The position numbers and the translations under genes were made by a program. From Oscillospiraceae bacterium (GTDB lineage: Bacteria; Bacillota; Clostridia; Oscillospirales; Ruminococcaceae), in assembly GCA_004556975.1 (NCBI GenBank), contig SFFD01000035.1:1-13363 (forward strand): a stretch of DNA of 13,363 nt, given 5' to 3'. Of this stretch, positions 1-7,052 are shown in pieces; positions within the stretch are counted from its first letter, which is position 1; each line of letters begins with the position of its first letter. A model generated the notes under the pieces. The model had not been told where the DNA came from and made no database searches. It saw nothing but the letters and a program-made list of their open reading frames with translations.

Positions 1-106
1 CCTGACCATTCTGGGTATCGACACCAACCTGCAGTTCGTCTTCTCGGTCATTATTATTCTGGTAGCCGTTATGCTGGACTTCCTGAAGTATGTGCAGAAG
101 AAATAA
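1..106 (+). CDS. mglC: Sugar ABC transporter permease, C-terminal end only (MglC/RbsC type)
   Basis: Only the last 34 codons are present, read in frame from base 2 to a TAA at 104-106; the gene begins outside the window. The peptide has a short LTILGID stretch, a hydrophobic run FVFSVIIILVAVMLD, and a basic end LKYVQKK. This matches the end of inner-membrane permeases of the ribose/methyl-galactoside ABC family, where the last transmembrane helix is followed by a D-x-x-K-Y-x-x-K-K tail, as in E. coli MglC. Such permeases import monosaccharides with a periplasmic-type binding protein and a double ATPase, which would lie upstream of the window. The symbol rests on the tail alone, so another RbsC-like sugar permease is possible. 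Confidence 0.65.
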   Translation, partial: LTILGIDTNLQFVFSVIIILVAVMLDFLKYVQKK

Positions 107-140
107 TCCTTTGTTCTTTTAAGCATTTCATAACCTTTAA

Positions 141-174
141 AACCGCAAAGCGCTTTGGCGCTTTGCGGTTTTTT
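141..174. terminator. Strong intrinsic terminator between convergent genes
   Basis: A perfect 12-bp stem (141-152 with 159-170) encloses a 6-base loop and is followed by a T-rich stretch on the plus strand. It ends the permease transcript 35 bases after its stop codon. On the minus strand the stem is followed by a shorter T run (complement of 138-142), so it may also stop the convergent SGNH-like gene. That gene's stop codon (173-175) lies in the T tract itself. Confidence 0.9.
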
Positions 175-1078
175 ATACTTTGCCCCATTTTGGCACACAA
201 GACACCTTGCATGCAAAGCCGCAATGCATTACCATAAAATAAACTGCAAAAAGGGGATTTTTATGGTGCATGTTGTTTGGGTGGCTATACTTGTGGTCAT
301 CTTTTACCTGCTTTTTTGCCTGCTTTTCGTCAATGGGAAGCAGCGGCTGGATATATATATCCGCATCCGGCTGGGCCGCGATTATTGAATCAATAAAATC
401 GGTATACTTTTTTACAAACGTCGGGCAGTCCATCCATGAAACGCTTTCGGCGGAAAACGCAATATATACCGTGTCGATATTATCAAATTTTGCGACATAT
501 TCCGCCATCGTAAGGGCTTCTCCGTCTGATTTAAAGGCGTCTTTGGTCTGAATGGTGTTCATATCATAGCCGGTTGCATATGCAAAGGAGGAATATACAA
601 AATATTTTGACGCTGAAACCCCGAAAACAAAATAGTCCCCGACAAAAAGCGTGTTTCTGAAGGCGTATTCGCTTGCGGCTTCGCCCTCCGGCACTATGCC
701 GCCTTTTATTTCAGGTTCTTCCTGCTGCGTTTCTTCCGCGGAAGACGAAGACTCACTGCTGTTTCCGCCCACTATCATGTGCGTATCTTCCCTACTTTCT
801 TCCGAAAGCAGCGAGCTTTGTTCCGATGAGTCTTCGGACATATCGTTATTGACGTTTTTTCTGTTCACAAAGTCTGACGCCATCTGAAAAAAGTCTATAA
901 AAGCATTGGGAAGCTTATAGTCTTTTTCCGCACCGTTCGGATATTTTTTTTCATCATACTTTTGCCAGCCATAAGCAATCAAACAGGAGGAAGCTATTAC
1001 CGCAACAACTATTATTGCTATTTTAATTACCTTGCTGTACTTTTTTGAGCGCAAAACAACCGTTTTTCTTTTAAACAA
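173..1078 (-). CDS. Membrane-anchored SGNH/GDSL-like protein lacking the catalytic residues
   Basis: This is a 301-residue protein with a basic N-terminus, one membrane span at about residues 18-37, a Ser/Glu-rich linker at about 80-125, and an extracellular domain from about 138 to 250. The domain has the strand order and spacing of SGNH hydrolases: an NTLFVGD block, then VYIAF, then a FVKKYTDFID helix and a DADIYIQPLLPI strand. The nucleophile motif GDS reads GDY (Tyr149), the G-x-N oxyanion block reads SAE (209-211), and the D-x-x-H block is absent because the domain stops soon after the LLPI strand and runs into a Lys/His-rich tail. It is therefore probably not an esterase. It could be a pseudoenzyme or a gene truncated at its 3' end. 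The start is TTG at 1076-1078, 7 bases after GGAGG; an ATG at 1080-1082 is out of frame and hits a stop after three codons. The gene is monocistronic with its own promoter. Confidence 0.75.
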   Translation of the reverse strand: MFKRKTVVLRSKKYSKVIKIAIIVVAVIASSCLIAYGWQKYDEKKYPNGAEKDYKLPNAFIDFFQMASDFVNRKNVNNDMSEDSSEQSSLLSEESREDTHMIVGGNSSESSSSAEETQQEEPEIKGGIVPEGEAASEYAFRNTLFVGDYFVFGVSASKYFVYSSFAYATGYDMNTIQTKDAFKSDGEALTMAEYVAKFDNIDTVYIAFSAESVSWMDCPTFVKKYTDFIDSIIAAQPDADIYIQPLLPIDEKQAKKQVKDDHKYSHPNNMHHKNPLFAVYFMVMHCGFACKVSCVPKWGKV

Positions 1079-1122
1079 GCATTTTCCTCCTTTCTTTCGG
1101 CAATAAACGAACTGACTACGAT

Positions 1123-1150
1123 ATTATACCATATGTTCAGAATAAGTCTA
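1123..1150 (-). promoter_or_regulatory. Promoter of the SGNH-like gene
   Basis: On the minus strand a perfect TATAAT (1123-1128) lies 16 bases downstream of TAGACT (1145-1150), a 4/6 match to TTGACA. Transcription would begin near 1116 and run through the GGAGG ribosome binding site to the TTG start at 1078. Confidence 0.75.
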
Positions 1151-1206
1151 CTTTAATTTTATTAAATTTTAATAAAAAATAAAATTTGCACGCGGTAAAA
1201 AAATCC

Positions 1207-1235
1207 TTGACGGGCAGGATTGTTTTCGATATAAT
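1207..1235 (+). promoter_or_regulatory. Promoter of tRNA-Thr
   Basis: TTGACG (1207-1212) and TATAAT (1230-1235) are separated by exactly 17 bases. This near-consensus sigma-A promoter sits about 22 bases upstream of the mature tRNA 5' end. It is divergent from the promoter of the SGNH-like gene. Confidence 0.9.
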
Positions 1236-1257
1236 ATTACTTGCGCTTGAAACAGTT

Positions 1258-1333
1258 GCTAGTGTAGCACAGCCGGTAGTGCAGCTGATTCGTAATCAGC
1301 AGGTCGCGTGTTCGAGTCACGTCACTAGCTCCA
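1258..1333 (+). tRNA. tRNA-Thr (anticodon CGT)
   Basis: A full 76-base cloverleaf with the CCA end encoded. The acceptor arm is GCTAGTG (1258-1264) with CACTAGC (1323-1329), then discriminator T and CCA (1331-1333). The D stem is GCAC/GTGC. The anticodon stem GCTGA/TCAGC encloses loop TTCGTAA with anticodon CGT at 1291-1293, which reads ACG. The T arm contains TTCGAGT. It has its own promoter and terminator, so it is a single-gene transcription unit. Confidence 0.97.
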
Positions 1334-1338
1334 TTTAT

Positions 1339-1378
1339 AAAATCCCCCTAAACATATTGTTTTCGGGGATTTTTCTTT
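1339..1378 (+). terminator. Terminator of tRNA-Thr
   Basis: AAAATCCCC (1339-1347) pairs with GGGGATTTT (1365-1373), and a T-rich tract continues beyond the stem. It begins six bases after the encoded CCA. Confidence 0.8.
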
Positions 1379-1459
1379 TTTTACAAAGCCGATTTAGTTA
1401 TAATACGGAGATAGCTTTGCTGCCGTATGCCGCATATACTCGCTTTAATATTTACAAAT

Positions 1460-1490
1460 GGTCTGCATTCATTTTTGGCAGACCTTTTTT
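1460..1490 (+). terminator. Second intrinsic terminator, transcript unclear
   Basis: GGTCTGC (1460-1466) pairs with GCAGACC (1478-1484) around an 11-base loop, followed by six Ts (1485-1490). It lies about 80 bases beyond the tRNA-Thr terminator and upstream of the best proB promoter. It is either a back-up for the tRNA unit or the end of a short RNA started at a TATAAT at 1399-1404. No protein-coding ORF fits between the two. Confidence 0.65.
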
Positions 1491-1526
1491 ACTTTACCAC
1501 GATAAAATTTTTTTGGCGGCGTTGTA

Positions 1527-1555
1527 TTGAAAATCCTAATTGTCCGATATATAAT
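1527..1555 (+). promoter_or_regulatory. Promoter of the proBAC operon
   Basis: TTGAAA (1527-1532) and TATAAT (1550-1555) are separated by 17 bases, so transcription would start near 1562 and leave a leader of about 40 bases before proB. The leader is too short for a T-box, and no T-box-type motif is visible between the tRNA-Thr gene and proB, so tRNA-sensing control of this operon is unlikely. Confidence 0.85.
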
Positions 1556-1603
1556 AAACAGTAAAATTAACAGAAATTTTTTCATCAGAAAAGCGGTAAT
1601 CAA

Positions 1604-2374
1604 ATGAAAATTATAATTAAAATAGGCACTTCTACTTTGACACATTCCTCCGGCTGCATAAATATCCGGCGTATAGAAAAGCTTTGCAAGGTAATAAGCG
1701 ATATTAAAAACGCCGGAAATGAAGTTATAATGGTTTCTTCCGGAGCAATCGCCATGGGCCGCGGAAAGCTGAACCTTAAAGAGGCGCCCCGGAATGTCGC
1801 AGAAAAGCAGGCTTTTGCTGCAGTAGGCCAGTGCGAACTTATGTATGCGTATGACAAAATCTTTTCAGAATACAACCAGACCGTGGCGCAGATTCTTCTT
1901 ACCGCTGACGACCTTCGCAACCCGGAACGCCACCAAAAATTTGACGACACCATGGAGCAGCTGCTAAATTGGAACGTTTTGCCGATAATCAACGAAAACG
2001 ATACCGTTTCCACCACAGAAATAAAAATAGGCGACAACGACACCCTTGCCGCAATTGTGGCGGAAAGCACCAATGCGGACCTTCTTGTGCTTATGTCTGA
2101 CATAGACGGTCTTTTTGACAGCGACCCTCGGCAAAATCCGCACGCAAATTTCATTGAGCATGTTGACGAATGGTCTGACGACCTTATGGAGCTTGGCGGC
2201 AATGCGGGAAGCGAACGCGGCACCGGAGGTATGTTTACAAAGCTGAAAGCTGCAAAAATTGCAACGGAAAGCGGCTGCGATATGATTATTATGAACGGCG
2301 CATTCCCCGAAAACCTTTATAATATCATTGACGGAAAACCCATCGGCACAAGATTTTTCGCAAAGAAAGGCTGA
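1604..2374 (+). CDS. proB: Glutamate 5-kinase, short form without PUA domain
   Basis: ProB phosphorylates the gamma-carboxyl of glutamate with ATP, the first and normally feedback-inhibited step of proline synthesis. The 256-residue product starts with the amino-acid-kinase motif IKIGTSTL (residues 4-11) and contains VSSGAIAMG (about 45-53), a DDLRNPERHQ segment, NENDTVS (about 130-136) and IGDNDTLAA (about 142-150), which form the glutamate and nucleotide sites. A GTGGMFTKLKAA block (about 206-217) is the lysine-containing phosphate-binding segment. The protein ends at about the kinase domain, so the C-terminal PUA domain of the roughly 370-residue enterobacterial enzyme is absent, as in many Clostridia. 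The ATG at 1604 has only a weak purine stretch upstream. The next gene starts 5 bases after the stop. Confidence 0.97.
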   Translation: MKIIIKIGTSTLTHSSGCINIRRIEKLCKVISDIKNAGNEVIMVSSGAIAMGRGKLNLKEAPRNVAEKQAFAAVGQCELMYAYDKIFSEYNQTVAQILLTADDLRNPERHQKFDDTMEQLLNWNVLPIINENDTVSTTEIKIGDNDTLAAIVAESTNADLLVLMSDIDGLFDSDPRQNPHANFIEHVDEWSDDLMELGGNAGSERGTGGMFTKLKAAKIATESGCDMIIMNGAFPENLYNIIDGKPIGTRFFAKKG

Positions 2375-2379
2375 TATTA

Positions 2380-3636
2380 ATGAAAACAAAAGATATTCTT
2401 GAAGCAGCAAAAGCAGCTGCGCCTAAGCTTAGAACATATTCCGATAATGAAATAAACGCGGCGCTTTCAAGTATGGCTGACAGCCTTGTATTCAGCACCG
2501 AAGAAATCCTTTCGGCAAATGCGGAGGATGTGGCCGCCGCCCGCGAAAAAATGAACGGCGTTATGATTGACCGCCTTGCTTTGAACGAAGAACGAATCCG
2601 AGGTATGGCAGACGGAATTTTACAGGTGGCAAAGCTGCCGTCGCCTGTCGGAATAGTTCTTGACCGCGTGGAACGCCCAAACGGTCTTGTTATTGAAAAA
2701 ACCGGCGTTCCGCTTGGAGTTATTGCCATAATTTACGAAAGCCGGCCCAACGTCACCTCCGATGCGGCTGCCCTTGCCATTAAAAGCGGAAACGCCTGTA
2801 TTCTGCGCGGCGGAAAAGAAGCTTACCGCTCGTCCAAAGCTATATCCGAGGCGCTGCGCCGAGGCTTGGAATGCGCCGGCTTGCCAAAAGACGCCGTACT
2901 TATGGTGGACGATATAAGCCGCGAAAGCGCAAAAGAGCTTATGCTCGCCAAAGGATATATTGACCTTCTTATTCCGCGCGGCGGCGCCGGGCTTATTCGC
3001 GCCTGTGTGGAAAACGCCCTTGTTCCCTGCATTGAAACCGGAACAGGCATCTGCCACATTTATGTTGACAATGAAGCCGACCCCGAAATGTCGCTTAACA
3101 TAGTAGAAAATGCAAAGACAAGCCGCCCTTCCGTATGCAATGCCGAAGAAGTTTTGCTTGTTCACAAAGATATAGCGGCAAAATTTTTACCCATGCTTAA
3201 AAAGCGCCTTTGCGATGAACGTGCCGAACGCGGGCTTGTTCCGGTTGAGCTTCGCTGCGACAGCGCCGCGCTGCAATACATAAGCGGCACTCCGGCAGGA
3301 GAAAACGACTTTGATACGGAATTTCTTGATTACATTCTTGCCGTAAAGGTTGTAGATTCCGTCGAGGAAGCGGTCAGTCATATAGCGAAGCATTCCACTC
3401 ATCACAGCGAAGCTATCATCACCGAAAACGGCAAAGCCGCAGAATACTTTACCGCAAATGTTGACAGCGCCGCGGTTTATGTAAACGCTTCCACCCGCTT
3501 TACGGACGGCGGCGAATTCGGACTTGGATGTGAAATGGGAATTTCAACACAAAAGCTTCACGCACGCGGCCCGATGGGTCTGCGCGAACTTACAACTTAT
3601 AAATATATTATTCACGGCAACGGACAAATCCGATGA
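2380..3636 (+). CDS. proA: Glutamate-5-semialdehyde dehydrogenase (gamma-glutamyl phosphate reductase)
   Basis: ProA reduces gamma-glutamyl phosphate with NADPH to glutamate-5-semialdehyde, which cyclises to pyrroline-5-carboxylate. The 418-residue length is normal for the family. It has the aldehyde-dehydrogenase-like fold with the PLGVIAIIYESRPNVT block (111-126), SGNACILRGGKEA (136-148), a PRGGAGLI segment (199-206), and the catalytic cysteine in SRPSVCNAEE (Cys253). The C-terminal FGLGCEMGIST and HARGPMGLRELTT segments are also typical. It starts 5 bases after proB, using AAGAAAGG inside the end of proB as ribosome binding site, which implies translational coupling of the kinase and reductase. 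These enzymes are thought to hand over the unstable acyl phosphate. Confidence 0.98.
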   Translation: MKTKDILEAAKAAAPKLRTYSDNEINAALSSMADSLVFSTEEILSANAEDVAAAREKMNGVMIDRLALNEERIRGMADGILQVAKLPSPVGIVLDRVERPNGLVIEKTGVPLGVIAIIYESRPNVTSDAAALAIKSGNACILRGGKEAYRSSKAISEALRRGLECAGLPKDAVLMVDDISRESAKELMLAKGYIDLLIPRGGAGLIRACVENALVPCIETGTGICHIYVDNEADPEMSLNIVENAKTSRPSVCNAEEVLLVHKDIAAKFLPMLKKRLCDERAERGLVPVELRCDSAALQYISGTPAGENDFDTEFLDYILAVKVVDSVEEAVSHIAKHSTHHSEAIITENGKAAEYFTANVDSAAVYVNASTRFTDGGEFGLGCEMGISTQKLHARGPMGLRELTTYKYIIHGNGQIR

Positions 3637-3651
3637 AACGGAGGCATTAAA

Positions 3652-4452
3652 ATGAAAATTGGGTTTATCGGCGCAGGAAATATGGGCGGAGCGCTTGCAA
3701 AGGCCGTAAGCAAATCTATGCCGTCATGTTCGCTGTATATTTCCGACCGAAACGATGATAAAATCAAAGCGCTGCTTAAGGATATAAGCTTCACCGTATC
3801 AGACAACGAAGAAATTGCCGAAGAATGTGATTTAATCTTTTTCGGGGTAAAGCCCGGCGCGCTTTCATCAATGATTAACAGCATTAAATGCATTCTTGAG
3901 CACCGAAAAAGCAGTTTCACAATAGTGAGCATGGCGGCGGGAGTTACCATTGAAAAGCTTGAAAAATATCTCGGCTTTCCGTGCTCAATTATCAGGATTA
4001 TGCCGAATACTCCCGTTTCCGTAGGCGAAGGAATAGTTCTTTGGAGTGCAAATGAGCACGCAAACGAAGCGGCAAAGCAGCAGTTTTGCCAAGCTCTTTC
4101 CGCTGCAGGCATTCTTGATGAGCTGGATGAGCACCTTATAGACGCCGGCTGTGCACTTTCAGGCTGCGGCCCCGCTTTTGTCTATATGTTTATAAGCGCA
4201 CTTGCCGACGGCGCTGTTGAATGCGGTCTTCCTCGAAACAAAGCGCTTGAATATGCCGCGCAGACCCTTGTCGGCTCCGCAAGGCTTGCGCTTGAAAGCG
4301 ACGAGCACCCAGAGGCGCTTAAAGACGCAGTTTGCAGTCCGGGCGGTTCCACCATTGCGGGTGTGCACGCACTTGAAAGCGGCGCTTTCCGCGCCGCAGT
4401 TATGAACGCGGTAAACGCCGCGTTTGACCGAACACGCAAACTTGGAAAATAA
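3652..4452 (+). CDS. proC: Pyrroline-5-carboxylate reductase
   Basis: ProC reduces pyrroline-5-carboxylate to L-proline with NAD(P)H, the last step of the pathway. The 266-residue protein has the N-terminal dinucleotide-binding IGFIGAGNMGGALA (residues 3-16), a FFGVKPGAL loop, SMAAGVTIEKLE, IRIMPNTPVSVGEG, and the conserved C-terminal dimerisation and substrate segment ALSGCGPAFVYMFISALAD followed by SPGGSTIAGVHALE. Length and motif order are normal. It follows proA by 15 bases with a strong CGGAGG (3640-3645) seven to eight bases before the ATG, and is the last gene of the operon. Confidence 0.98.
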   Translation: MKIGFIGAGNMGGALAKAVSKSMPSCSLYISDRNDDKIKALLKDISFTVSDNEEIAEECDLIFFGVKPGALSSMINSIKCILEHRKSSFTIVSMAAGVTIEKLEKYLGFPCSIIRIMPNTPVSVGEGIVLWSANEHANEAAKQQFCQALSAAGILDELDEHLIDAGCALSGCGPAFVYMFISALADGAVECGLPRNKALEYAAQTLVGSARLALESDEHPEALKDAVCSPGGSTIAGVHALESGAFRAAVMNAVNAAFDRTRKLGK

Positions 4453-4473
4453 ATATGTTTTTGTGAATAGAAT

Positions 4474-4513
4474 ACCGCGGAGAATTTCCTTCTTTCTCCG
4501 CGGTTTATTTTTT
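4474..4513 (+). terminator. Terminator of the proBAC operon
   Basis: An 11-bp perfect stem (4474-4484 with 4494-4504) has a 9-base loop and is followed by TTATTTTTT to 4513. It begins about 20 bases after the proC stop codon. Confidence 0.92.
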
Positions 4514-4592
4514 GTATTAAAACAAAAATCCTTAAAAATATTTTAATTTTCGACAAAAATTTTTTTATATATATTTAATTTTAAAAATATTG

Positions 4593-4601
4593 TGTTATAC
4601 T
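4593..4601 (+). promoter_or_regulatory. Extended -10 promoter of the LtaS-like gene
   Basis: TGTTATACT gives a TG-N extended -10 with TATACT at 4596-4601. The very AT-rich DNA upstream offers no good -35 hexamer, as is usual for extended -10 promoters. Transcription would start near 4608, so the in-frame TTG at 4590 would not be on the message. This supports ATG 4638 as the start of the gene. Confidence 0.6.
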
Positions 4602-4637
4602 AAATTTCTACGACAAAATATATTTTTCAGGTGCGTT

Positions 4638-6731
4638 ATGTTTAAAAATTTGACAAAAGAAACTATTAAAGAACATCTTTCCGAAGCTGTTTCGGTTATA
4701 TATTTTCCTCTTACGCTTGTCTATCTTGAGATTGCTTTAAAAATAAAGGCTTCTCCGGATACGGTTACATTTTGGCTGCCCGCGCTTTTGTTTTCAGCAG
4801 CGTTAGGCTTGGCAATGGGCACCGCCTGCCTTATGATAAAGAACAAATGCGCACGGTATATTGTCACCGGCGCGGCGCTTTTTGCCGTGTGCCTTTATTT
4901 CACCGTAGAAGCTTTCGTTGAAAGCGCCTATCAGGTCTTTATGACGGTTGATTCAATAGCTCAGGGCACCGGCGGCGTACTTACGGATTTTTCCGATACT
5001 TTCTTTAAAGCAATAAAAAACGGCGCATGGGTGATTTTGCTGTTTTTTATGCCTTTGTTTCTTTTTTTGCTTATAATAATGGTAAAAAATTCGCGCTATG
5101 AGCACCGCATTGAAAATGAGCACCGCAAGCCCGTGCTCATAGGTTCGGCTTTTGTGATTTTGGCGTTTTGCATTGAGGCTTTAATTTCTGTTTATTCAAA
5201 TTCGGCAATGCTTGGCGTATACCGCAATGCATACAATTTCAACAACGCGGTTTGTTCTTTCGGGCTTATTACCGGAACAAGGCTTGACATTCAGTATGAC
5301 ATTTTCGGCGACCCTTCCGCCGCAGAATTTGTAATGCAGCAGCCCGAAGACAGCCTTTCTTATATTGAAGAAGGCTCTTCTACGACCGACGAAGAATCTT
5401 TGGAGCAGACGGAGGAACCGCCCGAACAGGAAATTGAGTACGGCTATAATGTTACGGATATTGACTTTGATTCAATCATTGCAAATACCTCCGACAAAGC
5501 TCTTATCAATGTTCACAAATATGTGCAAAGTCTTCCCGGAACAAAGAAAAATGCCTATACCGGACTTTTTAAGGGAAAAAATCTTATTCTTATCACGGCA
5601 GAATCCTTCAGTGCGGAGGTCATTGACGAAGAGCTGACGCCTACGCTTTACCGCCTTGCAAATAACGGCATAAAATTTACCGATTTTTATCAGCCCACCT
5701 GGGGCGGAAGCACCTCCACAGGCGAATATTCCATTCTTACGGGACTTGTTCCCACAGCCGGAGTTTCAAGTATACTTAAAATTGCAGACTGCGACCTTTC
5801 CTTCACCATAGGCAACAGGCTTAAAAATGAAGGCTATTTTTCCGCGGCGTATCACGACGGAACATATACATATTACAGCCGCAATCTTACCCACACAAAA
5901 TTCGGCTATGACACCTTCACCGCTTTCGGCAACGGCCTTGAAAAAGGAGTCAACACCAATGTATGGCCGGCAAGCGACCTTGAAATGATACAGTATACTC
6001 TTCCCGATTATATAGACAACCGGCCTTTTTCCGTATATTATATGAGCGTCAGCGGGCACGGCTTTTATACCAACTTTAACAACGGAATGTCAAGCAAAAA
6101 CCGTGCCGAAGTTGAAAACCTTGACTGTTCCACCACCGTTAAGGCATATATTGCCGCCAACCTGGAGCTTGAGCACTCTCTTGCCTATCTTGTGGAAGAG
6201 CTTGAAAAGGCGGGCATTGCCGACGACACGGTCATTGCCATCTGCGCCGACCATTATCCCTATGCCCTTGAAAAAGGCGAATCCTGGGGCAACAGCGAAG
6301 ATTATCTCGGCGAGCTTTACGGCTATACCGTGACCAATAACGCACAGCGAGACCACAACGCATTTATTCTTTGGTCTGGCTGCCTTGAAAATGAAAACAG
6401 CGATATGGCTGCAACAATTTCTTCCCCCACCTATTCCCTTGACATTCTTCCGACCCTGTGCAACCTTTTTGGCATAGAGTACGATTCCCGCCTTCTTGTG
6501 GGGCGCGACGTATTCTCTGATGAAGAAGCCATTGTAATTTGGCCCGACTATAACTGGAAAACCGAACGCGGTTATTACGACTATACCAGAAACCAGTTTA
6601 CTCCTGCCGAAGGCAGCGAAGCTGCAGACGAAGATTATATTGCTTATATCAATGCCGTTGTAAAAAACAAAATTGCCTATTCCAAAGCGGTTTTGAATTA
6701 CGACTATTTTGCAATTGTGGACGGCCGGTAA
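4638..6731 (+). CDS. LTA synthase family sulfatase (LtaS-like polyglycerolphosphate transferase)
   Basis: This 697-residue polytopic protein has five predicted membrane spans (about 17-37, 46-68, 74-94, 128-148, 165-185), an acidic linker (about 236-268), and an extracellular alkaline-phosphatase/sulfatase domain from about 313 to the end. Residues lining up with the LtaS metal and catalytic site are Glu322 (ITAESFS), the nucleophile Thr359 (GGSTSTGEYS), His474 (SGHGFY), and Asp538-His539 (CADHYP). LtaS enzymes move glycerol phosphate from phosphatidylglycerol to build lipoteichoic acid; homologues act as primases or on other glycerophosphate polymers, so the exact polymer is uncertain. A start at ATG 4638 is chosen because it follows AGGTG and lies downstream of the promoter; an in-frame TTG at 4590 would add 16 residues. 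The gene stands alone. No terminator is visible before tRNA-Pro, so transcripts may read into that gene. Confidence 0.93.
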   Translation: MFKNLTKETIKEHLSEAVSVIYFPLTLVYLEIALKIKASPDTVTFWLPALLFSAALGLAMGTACLMIKNKCARYIVTGAALFAVCLYFTVEAFVESAYQVFMTVDSIAQGTGGVLTDFSDTFFKAIKNGAWVILLFFMPLFLFLLIIMVKNSRYEHRIENEHRKPVLIGSAFVILAFCIEALISVYSNSAMLGVYRNAYNFNNAVCSFGLITGTRLDIQYDIFGDPSAAEFVMQQPEDSLSYIEEGSSTTDEESLEQTEEPPEQEIEYGYNVTDIDFDSIIANTSDKALINVHKYVQSLPGTKKNAYTGLFKGKNLILITAESFSAEVIDEELTPTLYRLANNGIKFTDFYQPTWGGSTSTGEYSILTGLVPTAGVSSILKIADCDLSFTIGNRLKNEGYFSAAYHDGTYTYYSRNLTHTKFGYDTFTAFGNGLEKGVNTNVWPASDLEMIQYTLPDYIDNRPFSVYYMSVSGHGFYTNFNNGMSSKNRAEVENLDCSTTVKAYIAANLELEHSLAYLVEELEKAGIADDTVIAICADHYPYALEKGESWGNSEDYLGELYGYTVTNNAQRDHNAFILWSGCLENENSDMAATISSPTYSLDILPTLCNLFGIEYDSRLLVGRDVFSDEEAIVIWPDYNWKTERGYYDYTRNQFTPAEGSEAADEDYIAYINAVVKNKIAYSKAVLNYDYFAIVDGR

Positions 6732-6770
6732 ATATAATGTCAAAAAAATAAAATATTTTGCAATTTGGTC

Positions 6771-6799
6771 TTGCGCTTTAGGTTCAACTGTGCTATAAT
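6771..6799 (+). promoter_or_regulatory. Promoter of tRNA-Pro
   Basis: TTGCGC (6771-6776) and TATAAT (6794-6799) are separated by 17 bases. TGC before the -10 makes it an extended -10 as well. It sits about 25 bases upstream of the mature tRNA. Confidence 0.8.
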
Positions 6800-6823
6800 A
6801 CCTCTTGCTGAAAAAAACAGCAT

Positions 6824-6899
6824 CTGGGTGTGGCGCAGTTGGTAGCGCGCTACCTTGGGGTGGTAGAGGCCGTGGGTTCAAGTCCCGTCACTCAGACCA
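6824..6899 (+). tRNA. tRNA-Pro (anticodon GGG)
   Basis: A 76-base cloverleaf with encoded CCA. The acceptor CTGGGTG (6824-6830) pairs with CACTCAG (6889-6895, one G-T pair). The discriminator is A and CCA is at 6897-6899. The C1-G72 pair and A73 are proline identity elements. The anticodon stem CTACC/GGTAG encloses loop TTGGGGT with anticodon GGG at 6857-6859, which reads CCC and CCU. It has its own promoter and terminator. Confidence 0.97.
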
Positions 6900-6900
6900 A

Positions 6901-6934
6901 ATACGGGTGTCTTATAAGACACCCGTATTTTTTT
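6901..6934 (+). terminator. Terminator of tRNA-Pro
   Basis: A perfect 28-base palindrome (6901-6928) forms a hairpin with a 12-bp stem and tetraloop. It starts two bases after the CCA and is followed by a run of Ts to 6934. Confidence 0.95.
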
Positions 6935-6958
6935 GCTGCAGTTTAAACTTAATAGCAT

Positions 6959-6988
6959 AAAGAGCAAGCATAAAGCCTGCTCTTTTTT
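6959..6988 (+). terminator. Second terminator downstream of tRNA-Pro
   Basis: AAAGAGCA (6959-6966) pairs with TGCTCTTT (6978-6985) around an 11-base loop, with Ts to 6988. It probably backs up the first terminator. Confidence 0.7.
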
Positions 6989-7052
6989 AGTTATATGACG
7001 TTTAAAATTGCGGTGGTTTTTTACCGGGCTGCCGGCACAGTACAAAATAAAC

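Noticed and set aside
155..388. Short plus-strand frame with a hydrophobic stretch (MVHVVWVAILVVIFYLLFCLLF) opposite the SGNH-like gene
   Set aside because: GGGG precedes its internal ATG at 263, so I considered a small membrane peptide or toxin. The hydrophobicity is explained by reading the Lys/Glu-rich coding strand backwards, and there is no promoter or antitoxin RNA.
1186..1530. 114-codon plus-strand frame covering tRNA-Thr
   Set aside because: It reads through the tRNA promoter, the tRNA and two terminators.
1380..1603. T-box or other amino-acid riboswitch upstream of proBAC
   Set aside because: No T-box core sequence is seen, and the best promoter leaves only about 40 bases of leader.
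1600..2223. 207-codon minus-strand frame opposite proB
   Set aside because: It is antisense to proB, with Ser/Arg-rich low-complexity sequence and no ribosome binding site.
6090..6881. 263-codon minus-strand frame running from within tRNA-Pro across the end of the LtaS-like gene
   Set aside because: It starts inside a tRNA gene and overlaps the sulfatase catalytic domain in antisense, so it is a shadow frame.
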